DNA from: Dehalococcoidia bacterium
Lineage (GTDB): Bacteria > Chloroflexota > Dehalococcoidia > Dehalococcoidales > Fen-1064
NCBI GenBank assembly: GCA_003153955.1
Contig: PMCB01000056.1
Coordinates: 3,361-14,833 of the forward strand
Reading direction: 5' to 3'
Length of the DNA stretch: 11,473 nt
Below are positions 6,089 to 11,473 of the stretch, one piece after another. The notes beneath the pieces are model-generated. The model searched no databases. It was not told the DNA's origin and was given only the letters and a program-made list of their open reading frames with translations. The translations under genes were made by a program, and so were the position numbers. Position 1 is the first letter of the stretch. Every line of letters starts with the position of its first letter.

Positions 6089-6131
6089 TGTCAGGGGTAA
6101 TCCAATATAACTCGTCGTGACATTTTATTTT
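6089..6131 (+). promoter_or_regulatory. Candidate operator, copy 2, upstream of arsM
   Basis: TGTCAGGG (6089-6096), TGACA (6118-6122) and TTTTATTTT (6123-6131) repeat the order found at 5268-5302. The TGTCA and TGACA arms are 24 nt apart here and 14 nt apart in copy 1, a difference of exactly 10 bp, one helical turn. It lies 20 nt before the arsM start. No clear -10 box is positioned with it. Confidence 0.4.
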
Positions 6132-6150
6132 GGCTTAAGGAGAATCAAAG

Positions 6151-7026
6151 ATGAAACAGGAAGAAGTGAAAAAAACAGTCCGGGAACGTTACGGTAAAAT
6201 CGCCAAAGAAAGCAACTCAGCCGGGTGCGGCTGCGGCGGCACCACTGCCACATCAAAAATAAGTCCTTGCTGCGGGAATGCGCCCGGTGCCGTCGGGGAA
6301 ATCAGTAAAAAAGTCGGATACAGCGAAGAAGAGATTAACGCGGTGCCCGAGGGCGCAAATTTGGGTTTGGGCTGTGGCAATCCGATTGCACTGGCGTCTT
6401 TGAAAGAAGGCGAAACGGTGCTGGACCTGGGGTCCGGCGGCGGGTTCGATTGTTTCCTCGCCTCAGAAAGAGTCGGCGCGAAGGGGAAGGTTATCGGGGT
6501 GGACATGACGGCCGAAATGCTGGATAAAGCCAGAGAAAATGCGCGCAAAGGCGGCTACAAAAATGTGGAATTCAGAATGGGGGAAATCGAAAACCTGCCG
6601 GCAGCGGATAATTCGGTGGATGTGATTATCTCGAATTGCGTGATCAACCTTTCAAATGATAAACCGAGGGTCTTTGCAGAAGCTTTCAGGGTGCTGAAAC
6701 CGGGCGGCAGACTGATGGTTTCGGACATCGTGGTGCTGAAGAAGCTGCCGGAACATATCCGGGAGTCAATCGATGCCTATATCGGCTGTGTTGCGGGAGC
6801 GATTACCAAAACCGAATACATTAAAGCAATCAAAGCGGCCGGTTTTGAGAAAGTTAAGGTGGTCAGCGAGGACACTTATCCGCTGGATTTGTTCCTGGAC
6901 GACCCGACAGCCAAGTCAATTATGGCTGATTTGCAGATAACGTCGGAACAGGCAAAGGACCTTACGGCATCGATAGCGAGCGTAAAGGTACAAGGGATTA
7001 AACCGATTCAGTCTGTCCAAAGCTAA
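6151..7026 (+). CDS. arsM: Arsenite S-adenosylmethionine methyltransferase
   Basis: Class I SAM methyltransferase that methylates As(III) to mono-, di- and trimethyl species. Rossmann motif I is [13 protein letters not shown] (about 90-102), followed by [11 protein letters not shown] (motif for the SAM ribose) and [11 protein letters not shown]. The three cysteines known to bind arsenic in the family are present: Cys75 in LGLGCGNP, Cys163 in SNCVINL and Cys213 in GCVAGA. Additional N-terminal cysteines lie in GCGCGG (26, 28) and SPCCG (40, 41). At 291 residues it is typical. ATG 6151 has AAGGAG upstream. It is placed 79 nt after the AbrB-like gene and 57 nt before hgcA, on the same strand, so it probably belongs to the hgc transcript. 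A related methyltransferase with another soft-metal substrate cannot be excluded. Confidence 0.92.
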   Translation: MKQEEVKKTVRERYGKIAKESNSAGCGCGGTTATSKISPCCGNAPGAVGEISKKVGYSEEEINAVPEGANLGLGCGNPIALASLKEGETVLDLGSGGGFDCFLASERVGAKGKVIGVDMTAEMLDKARENARKGGYKNVEFRMGEIENLPAADNSVDVIISNCVINLSNDKPRVFAEAFRVLKPGGRLMVSDIVVLKKLPEHIRESIDAYIGCVAGAITKTEYIKAIKAAGFEKVKVVSEDTYPLDLFLDDPTAKSIMADLQITSEQAKDLTASIASVKVQGIKPIQSVQS

Positions 7027-7034
7027 AAGCAAGA

Positions 7035-7050
7035 TCCCTAAATTAAGGGA
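7035..7050. repeat. Imperfect palindrome in the arsM-hgcA gap
   Basis: TCCCT-A-AATT-A-AGGGA is a 16-nt dyad with only two mismatched positions. It lies between the arsM stop and the hgcA ribosome site. It is too AT-rich in the centre for a terminator and could be an operator or an RNA-processing hairpin. Confidence 0.3.
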
Positions 7051-7083
7051 ATACGGATAATAACCGAAAATGAGGAGCGTACA

Positions 7084-8154
7084 ATGGAGACCGTCGCAGC
7101 GGCAGTTTCAAGAACAGGCAAAAAATCATGGATAACCGGGGAAGTAAAGACGCCGGCCGGCCGTATACCGATGGTGGCGACCGAACTCAATTGGCAGGAC
7201 AGGCTGGGAACGACTAAGGTAAGGGCCGGTCTGCAGCGGATGCATTATTCAATTGAACCCGGGCTCTACGCGGTGGGAACGCCGACCGCCGATTCGCCCG
7301 TCTTTGTTTCCGCTAATTACAAACTTTCCTTCGACTATCTGCGCCGTGAATTGGAAGGAATTAACGGTTGGATAATGGTTATCGATACCAAGGGAATCAA
7401 TGTATGGTGTGCCGCGGGTAAAGGAACATTCGGTACAGAGGAAATCATCAAGAGGATAGAAAGCACGAGGCTTGCCGAGGTAGTCAACCACCGTCAGATT
7501 ATTGTGCCGCAACTCGGCGCACCGGGAGTGGCGGCTCACGAAGTAAAAAAGCGCAGTTCTTTTCGGGTGATATACGGGCCGGTACGTGCGCACGATATTC
7601 CGGAATTTTTAAGCGCGGGAATGAAAACCTCTTCCAAAATGAGGGAGGTTAATTTCAACCTTGGCGACCGAATGGTCTTGATTCCCGTGGAACTCCTCCA
7701 ATGGAGTCCGTTTGCCCTGGCGGCGGCAATATTATTTTTCTTTTTAACCGGGATCAGCCGGAACGGCTATGCCCTCCCGGGCTGGACGGGCGGTCGTGAA
7801 GTATTGCCAGTAATACTGGCCTTCATCGCCGGCAGTGCCCTTGTCCCGATATTCCTGCCTTGGCTGCCGGGACGCGCACTTTCGGTAAAAGGGATGACAT
7901 TAGGATTGATATTTGCGATAATACTCGTTTTTACGGGCCTGATTCCATCGGCGCAGACAGGGGGTCAATTGGAAACGGCAGCCTGGCTTTTACTGATGCC
8001 GGCAATCGCTGCTTTTACAGCGATGAATTTCACCGGTTCGACAACTTATACCTCGCTTTCGGGCGTGAAAAAAGAAATGCGTTTTGCAGTGCCCGCTCAG
8101 ATTATTGTCGCTGTGCTTGGTTTATCTTTGTGGGTGACGGCCAGATTTTATTAG
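7084..8154 (+). CDS. hgcA: Mercury-methylating corrinoid protein HgcA
   Basis: Carries the cobalamin that transfers a methyl group to Hg(II), making methylmercury; the methyl is thought to come from methyltetrahydrofolate of the acetyl-CoA pathway. The N-terminal corrinoid-binding domain (about residues 1-200, related to CfeSP large subunit) contains the diagnostic cap-helix motif N107-V-W-C110-A-A-G-K114, whose Cys is the lower axial cobalt ligand in studied HgcA. The C-terminal half has five predicted membrane helices (about 205-224, 239-259, 270-287, 298-314, 334-352), as known for HgcA, and the conserved MNFTGSTTYTSLSGVKKEM between the last two. At 356 residues it is full length. ATG 7084 is preceded by GGAG at 8 nt. 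The hgcB start follows 11 nt after the stop. It should lie in the cytoplasmic membrane. Confidence 0.96.
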   Translation: METVAAAVSRTGKKSWITGEVKTPAGRIPMVATELNWQDRLGTTKVRAGLQRMHYSIEPGLYAVGTPTADSPVFVSANYKLSFDYLRRELEGINGWIMVIDTKGINVWCAAGKGTFGTEEIIKRIESTRLAEVVNHRQIIVPQLGAPGVAAHEVKKRSSFRVIYGPVRAHDIPEFLSAGMKTSSKMREVNFNLGDRMVLIPVELLQWSPFALAAAILFFFLTGISRNGYALPGWTGGREVLPVILAFIAGSALVPIFLPWLPGRALSVKGMTLGLIFAIILVFTGLIPSAQTGGQLETAAWLLLMPAIAAFTAMNFTGSTTYTSLSGVKKEMRFAVPAQIIVAVLGLSLWVTARFY

Positions 8155-8165
8155 GAGGGACAGAA

Positions 8166-8495
8166 ATGCTCAGATATCTGGAAAATGTAGTTACACTGCA
8201 GCTTGATACTGAAACCTGTAACGGATGTGGAATGTGCGTTAATGTTTGCCCACACGGAGTATTCAAAGTTCAGGACAGAAAAGCGGCGATTATCGACAAA
8301 GAAGCGTGCATGGAATGCGGAGCCTGTGCCTTAAATTGTCCGGTGAATGCAATCAAAGTACAATCCGGCGTCGGTTGTGCTACGGCGATAATAATGGGAG
8401 CCATCGGTAAAAAGAGCGAGTGCTCCGGAAGCTGCGGGGGTTCTCCGGCGGCGAATAATTCAAACAAGAGCGGCTTATGCGGCACGACGAAATAG
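8166..8495 (+). CDS. hgcB: Mercury-methylation ferredoxin HgcB
   Basis: Two-cluster ferredoxin that reduces the HgcA corrinoid and may pass Hg(II) to it. The 109-residue product has two CxxCxxCxxxCP motifs: Cys18, 21, 24, 28 and Cys48, 51, 54, 58, each for a [4Fe-4S] cluster. After the second motif, Cys71 in GVGCATAIIMG matches the conserved extra Cys of HgcB. The tail has CSGSC (86, 90) and Cys105 instead of a vicinal CC pair. ATG 8166 is fixed by AGGAGG (8153-8158), which overlaps the hgcA stop. The open frame continues upstream to 7860, inside hgcA, but that extension is not a plausible start. It is the last gene of the unit; a strong terminator lies 250 nt downstream. Confidence 0.95.
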   Translation: MLRYLENVVTLQLDTETCNGCGMCVNVCPHGVFKVQDRKAAIIDKEACMECGACALNCPVNAIKVQSGVGCATAIIMGAIGKKSECSGSCGGSPAANNSNKSGLCGTTK

Positions 8496-8745
8496 TTTTG
8501 AGTGAGTCTAAATCTTGAACAGCCGAAGAATTTTTCGGTTTCTATAACGAGTGTGAAGGGGGCAATGAGTGAATGTGGGGGGTAGATTTAAATTATTTCA
8601 CTCGAGTTACTGGCCCTATGCTCACTCGATGGCAGGTATTTTATCTTTCGGCGTAAGGACTGTGGCAAGGAAAGCGGATAGATTCTCCCGTTTGGGGAAA
8701 GGAGTACGGGACTATAGGCTTTCTCGGGAAAGACCATTAGAAAAT
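8496..8745. other. Gene-free stretch between hgcB and the convergent ABC genes
   Basis: About 250 nt without a credible gene. It contains a weak hairpin, CCGAAGAA/TTTTTCGG (8523-8538), just after hgcB, and several GAGTGA/TCACTC words that could pair with one another (for example near 8501 and 8600). I tried to fit known riboswitch patterns by eye and recognised none. An open plus-strand frame (8569-8856) crosses the terminator and the end of the opposing gene and is not believed. Confidence 0.5.
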
Positions 8746-8775
8746 AAAAGAATCCGGCGAAAGCCGGATTCTTTT
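8746..8775. terminator. Bidirectional rho-independent terminator
   Basis: AAAAGAATCCGGC-GAAA-GCCGGATTCTTTT is a perfect 13-bp hairpin with a GAAA tetraloop; it ends in a T run when read from either strand. It lies between the convergent hgcB and ABC permease genes and can stop both transcripts. Confidence 0.93.
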
Positions 8776-8789
8776 AGTATTATCAATAA

Positions 8790-10001
8790 TCAGGATTCTC
8801 TGAAGCTGCGGACGATTTCCCGCAGGTCAGGACGTTTGCCGTACATCAGCAGATAAGTCCGGAAAAGCTTGGTGGTCAATACGAACAATCCCCACACGGA
8901 AAGAATCAGGATGCCGATGCTGACCGCGAGTTCCCAGATTGGAATTACCGATATCCCCGAACGGACCATAACGGTGATGGGCGCGGTGAGAGGGATGAAG
9001 GTAAGGATTCTCACGGCGACACTATCGGAATTTTCCAAAATCAGGGTTATAAAGTAAATCGGGATGATGACCGGCATGATGAAGATGACCGACATTTGCT
9101 GGCCTTCACGGGCAGTGGGACTGATGGAACCAACGCCGGCCATCAATATTGCCATAAGCAGATAACCGAGAATAAAATAAACAATGCCAAGTATCAAAAA
9201 TTCCGGGGTAATCTGCAATGAACCGAGGACGCTGCCCCAGGACGCCGATGCCATCCGCAGCAGAAAATTCGCGGAAATAAGCCAAACGACAATCTGCACC
9301 AAACCGGCGGCGCCCAGACCGAGGACTTTGCCCGCGAGTAATTGCCGCGGGGAAATGGAAGACAGCAAAATTTCCATAACACGATTTTCTTTCTCTTCGC
9401 CGAGTCCCTGCAGCAAATAACCGGATGAGGTGAAAATAGCCAGCAAGAGTAAGATACAGAATATATAGGGGAGAATGATAGCAGTAAAGCCGCCCTGATT
9501 TGAGGCGGGTGTCCCACCGGCAGTCAGAGTAGTGCTGCTGATATTTACCGGATTTTTCGCTCGGGCGATAATATCCGGGGAATTACCTTGCAGTAGATTG
9601 TTCAGCAGAAAATCCGAAATGGCCGATTGCACCGCACTGCCGGGGGCGATTTCGGTAGTCAGAGTATACCTTTGAATTGAACCGGTCTTTATATAGTTGG
9701 CGGGAATGACAAAATACTCAGAAATATCCTTCTGTTCCAGTGCGGTTTTGGCGGCATCTTCGGTGGAATAGAGGATCAGATGAATGTTGTTCTCCGCGGT
9801 AGTTTGATTAAAAAGACCGACCTGGTCGACGTAACCGACTTTTTCGACGGTGGTGGTGGTTTTGATCATACCGGGCAATACCTGGCCGGCTAAGATTCCC
9901 AACAGCGCAATCAGGGGAAAAGCAAGGGTAAGAATGATAAAGGCTTTGCGGCGGACCGTACCTATAAACTCATGTTTAATCAACAGAAGTGTTTTATTCA
10001 T
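8790..10001 (-). CDS. ABC-2 type exporter permease (NatB-like)
   Basis: Membrane subunit of an export ABC transporter. One helix near the N-terminus (about residues 20-44) is followed by a large extracytoplasmic region up to about 170 and then by about five further helices, the layout of NatB/ABC-2 family 3 permeases. The conserved GEEKENRVMEILLSSISPRQLLAGK (about 201-225) after the second helix is characteristic. I chose ATG 9999-10001, which overlaps the stop of the ATPase gene by 8 nt and has GGGGA 5 nt upstream. In-frame TTG 10016 and ATG 10007 would add a few residues. The 403-residue length is normal. The substrate is unknown; NatAB exports sodium, but relatives handle other compounds. 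It ends 15 nt from the bidirectional terminator. Confidence 0.88.
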   Translation of the reverse strand: MNKTLLLIKHEFIGTVRRKAFIILTLAFPLIALLGILAGQVLPGMIKTTTTVEKVGYVDQVGLFNQTTAENNIHLILYSTEDAAKTALEQKDISEYFVIPANYIKTGSIQRYTLTTEIAPGSAVQSAISDFLLNNLLQGNSPDIIARAKNPVNISSTTLTAGGTPASNQGGFTAIILPYIFCILLLLAIFTSSGYLLQGLGEEKENRVMEILLSSISPRQLLAGKVLGLGAAGLVQIVVWLISANFLLRMASASWGSVLGSLQITPEFLILGIVYFILGYLLMAILMAGVGSISPTAREGQQMSVIFIMPVIIPIYFITLILENSDSVAVRILTFIPLTAPITVMVRSGISVIPIWELAVSIGILILSVWGLFVLTTKLFRTYLLMYGKRPDLREIVRSFRES

Positions 10002-10890
10002 GTTCATCCCCGACAACTTTGATAAAGATTTCAGTTAACGAAGGTGTAGATAATTCAAAGCGGTTGACGACGATACCTTTCTTTACCAATCGTTCTAGCA
10101 GCATTTGGGGCGTAGTTTTAGCATCCAATTTCAACTCAACTGCGCCATTATGGGGAGTTTGCGCGGTAACGCCCTCAATATTACCCAATTCACCAGCCGC
10201 TTCTACCAGAACCGCATTGTTGCGGTAATTGGATTTAACTTCCGCCAGGCTGCCGTAAAGCACGGCCCGGCCTTTGTTGATCATCAGCAGGCGGTCGCAC
10301 AACTCTTCGATATCGTTCATCAGGTGGGTACTCATGATGATTGTTTTACCCTTCTTCTTTAAATCACGGATCAAGTCTTTGAGCAATTGCGTGTTAACCG
10401 GGTCCAAACCGGAAAACGGCTCATCCAGGATAATCAGGTCCGGTTCATGGATAACGGTAATGATAACCTGGATAATCTGGCTCATGCCGCGGCTCAGTTC
10501 TTCGATGCGTTTGTTCCGGTGCGGCAGCAGGTCAGCCCTTTTCAGCAGTTCCTCACCCCGCTGCCGGGCGAGCGGTGCATCAATCCCTTTAAGCGAAGCA
10601 AAATAAATGATAGTGTCCATGACGGTCATTTTTTTGTACAGACCGCGTTCTTCCGGCAGGTAGCCGATTTTGTTCTTGCTGTTGTCATTGAGTTTTTCGC
10701 CCATGATTTTGATATCACCGGAATCCGGTTTAATGATATCCATCATCATGCGGATGGTGGTAGTTTTACCGGCGCCGTTGGGGCCGATCAAGCCGAAAAT
10801 TTCGCCCTGATTAACGTTAAAAGAAACGTCATTCACGGCGGCCCGTTTACCGTAGGTCTTGAGTATATGATTTACTTCAACTGAAAACAT
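9994..10890 (-). CDS. ABC transporter ATP-binding protein (NatA-like, with DUF4162 tail)
   Basis: Cytoplasmic ATPase that powers the adjoining permease. The 298-residue sequence has Walker A GPNGAGKTT (36-44), the Q-loop replaced in this family by YLPEERGLY (about 77-85), the signature LSRGM (132-136), Walker B LIILDEP with Asp156 and Glu157, and the switch His189 in STHLM. After about residue 215 a C-terminal domain of the DUF4162 type follows, as in NatA-like and antibiotic-export ATPases. ATG 10888-10890 has GTGAG about 7 nt upstream. The gene overlaps the permease start, so the subunits are translationally coupled. A predicted extended -10 promoter lies about 30 nt before the start. Confidence 0.93.
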   Translation of the reverse strand: MFSVEVNHILKTYGKRAAVNDVSFNVNQGEIFGLIGPNGAGKTTTIRMMMDIIKPDSGDIKIMGEKLNDNSKNKIGYLPEERGLYKKMTVMDTIIYFASLKGIDAPLARQRGEELLKRADLLPHRNKRIEELSRGMSQIIQVIITVIHEPDLIILDEPFSGLDPVNTQLLKDLIRDLKKKGKTIIMSTHLMNDIEELCDRLLMINKGRAVLYGSLAEVKSNYRNNAVLVEAAGELGNIEGVTAQTPHNGAVELKLDAKTTPQMLLERLVKKGIVVNRFELSTPSLTEIFIKVVGDEHE

Positions 10891-10920
10891 TTTAGTCTCA
10901 CTTTCACGAAATCAATAACA

Positions 10921-10949
10921 ATTATAGCATACAGGAATAAAGGGACAGA
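10921..10949 (-). promoter_or_regulatory. Predicted extended -10 promoter of the ABC exporter genes
   Basis: On the minus strand TGCTATAAT gives a consensus TATAAT (10921-10926) with the extended TG. The -35 region is weak (TCTGTC, 10944-10949, at 17 nt). Transcription should start near 10914. Confidence 0.5.
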
Positions 10950-10991
10950 TAGATTGGGAAGAAGAACCGGAGGGCGTATACATTTACTTCG

Positions 10992-11003
10992 GGAAGCGCT
11001 TCC
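10992..11003. repeat. Perfect 12-bp palindrome
   Basis: GGAAGCGCTTCC is fully self-complementary. It lies between the divergent ABC and MerR-like promoters and could be an operator. Confidence 0.4.
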
Positions 11004-11018
11004 GCTTCTGATACAGCA

Positions 11019-11036
11019 TTTCAACTGCAGTTGAAA
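11019..11036. promoter_or_regulatory. Perfect 18-bp palindrome, candidate operator
   Basis: TTTCAACTGCAGTTGAAA is completely self-complementary, with no loop, as expected of a binding site for a dimeric regulator. It lies about 63 bp upstream of the -35 box of the MerR-like gene and about 70 bp behind the ABC promoter. Confidence 0.45.
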
Positions 11037-11098
11037 GTATTTCACTTAATGCTTAAGGACCACCTGCCCAAAGGAAACACACGGAAGCCGGTCCTCTA

Positions 11099-11127
11099 TT
11101 GACAAATACAGGGAACAGTCATATAAT
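11099..11127 (+). promoter_or_regulatory. Full-consensus sigma70 promoter of the MerR-like gene
   Basis: TTGACA (11099-11104) and TATAAT (11122-11127) match the consensus at all twelve positions with the ideal 17-nt spacer. Transcription should start near 11134. The leader can form CATGAAAT (11141-11148) paired with ATTTCGTG (11161-11168), one G-U, which would hold the AGGA ribosome site in the loop. Confidence 0.8.
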
Positions 11128-11170
11128 TCGGGTAAAGTTACATGAAATATTATAGGAAAGATTTCGTGAA

Positions 11171-11422
11171 ATGTTGCGTATTACTGAGCTAGCCCGCAAA
11201 ACCGGAGCATCTGTCGATGAAATACACTACCTGGAGAAAAAGGGATTTATCAAATCAGTTAAATCCAGGTTGACGGAACGGGAAGTGCGGCAGTTTCAGG
11301 ATACGGACGCCAGAAAGATACAGGTGATTATCAAATACCGCCGTCAGGGCTTTACTTGGGATATGGCATTCCAGAAAGCCCAACAGGAGCATAACAAACC
11401 TACTCTCTTCGACCGAAGTTAA
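11171..11422 (+). CDS. Small MerR-like helix-turn-helix protein
   Basis: An 83-residue protein that appears to be a lone DNA-binding domain. LRITELARKTGASVDEIHYLEKKGFI (residues 2-27) has the MerR-type helix-turn-helix with the following wing, and the segment LTEREVRQFQDTDARKIQVIIKYRRQGFTWDMAFQKA (39-75) corresponds to the second helical pair of the family. The long coiled-coil and effector domain of classical MerR are absent, and there are no cysteines, so it is not a mercury sensor of the MerR kind. ATG 11171 has AGGA 13 nt upstream, a rather long spacing. A consensus promoter precedes it, and another gene begins 36 nt later, so it is probably co-transcribed with that gene. Confidence 0.7.
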   Translation: MLRITELARKTGASVDEIHYLEKKGFIKSVKSRLTEREVRQFQDTDARKIQVIIKYRRQGFTWDMAFQKAQQEHNKPTLFDRS

Positions 11423-11458
11423 TAAATAATTCGGGGTTAAGGTAACAGGAGGTGGTTT

Positions 11459-11473
11459 ATGGCTAAGGTAACA
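11459..11473 (+). CDS. Start of the next gene (five codons visible)
   Basis: ATG at 11459-11461 is preceded by a perfect AGGAGG at 11447-11452 with a 6-nt spacer. Only MAKVT can be read before the window ends, so no function can be given. It follows the MerR-like gene by 36 nt. Confidence 0.65.

Noticed and set aside
7860..8165. Open frame extending hgcB upstream by about 100 residues inside hgcA
   Set aside because: It overlaps the certain hgcA reading, has no ferredoxin-like content, and the AGGAGG at 8153-8158 fixes the start at ATG 8166.
8496..8745. Possible riboswitch or cobalamin-dependent RNA near hgcB
   Set aside because: The region follows hgcB rather than preceding a gene, and I could not match it to any known consensus by eye.
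8569..8856. Plus-strand 95-residue open frame after hgcB
   Set aside because: It runs through the perfect bidirectional terminator and into the 3' end of the opposing permease gene; the translation has no recognisable pattern.
11171..11422. Mercury-resistance MerR regulator
   Set aside because: The protein has no cysteines and lacks the effector domain; only the HTH fold is shared.
1..11473. CRISPR array, transposase, integrase, tRNA or rRNA
   Set aside because: I saw no regularly spaced direct repeats, no transposase- or integrase-like reading and no tRNA/rRNA segments in the window.

Overview
The window is a bacterial chromosome segment. It encodes ribosomal proteins S6, S18 and L34 and the RNase P protein, has sigma70-type promoters and Shine-Dalgarno sites, and uses GTG/TTG starts freely. 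Gene content (class 1B dihydroorotate dehydrogenase, ferredoxin, corrinoid protein HgcA) suggests a strict anaerobe. A Chloroflexota/Dehalococcoidia-like host is my guess from general resemblance of the proteins; it is not proven by the sequence.

Region 1 (1-1681, minus strand): a ribosomal/replication operon read right to left, rpsF-ssb-rpsR-rpmH-rnpA, with a predicted extended -10 promoter before rpsF. rnpA runs off the left edge. rpmH and rnpA are short or partial and easy to miss.

Region 2 (about 1700-5303, plus strand): a gene-free stretch with small hairpins, then a promoter with a very short leader driving an MBL-fold hydrolase and pyrD, ended by a hairpin-T8 terminator. A dispersed-type palindrome follows, then tatD and a DUF167/YggU gene that ends in another terminator-like hairpin.

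Region 3 (5266-8775, plus strand) is the main attraction: a mercury-methylation locus. In order it holds a 4-TM membrane protein of unknown function, a cysteine-rich AbrB-fold protein with three CC pairs, an arsenite S-adenosylmethionine methyltransferase (arsM), the corrinoid protein hgcA with the NVWCAAGK cap-helix motif and five membrane segments, and the 2[4Fe-4S] ferredoxin hgcB. Gaps are small, and a strong promoter (TTGACA-18-TATTAT) lies before the first gene. A composite element (TGTCAGGG ... TGACA ... TTTTATTTT) occurs twice, once over this promoter and once before arsM, and may be the cis-site for a metal-responsive regulator. HgcA would methylate Hg(II), HgcB would supply electrons, ArsM would methylate As(III), and the AbrB-like protein is the obvious candidate regulator.

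Region 4 (8746-10926, minus strand): a perfect bidirectional terminator separates hgcB from a convergent two-gene ABC-2 exporter (NatA/NatB type) with overlapping genes and an extended -10 promoter.

Region 5 (10927-11473): palindromes, a full-consensus sigma70 promoter, a small MerR-like HTH protein, and the first codons of the next gene.
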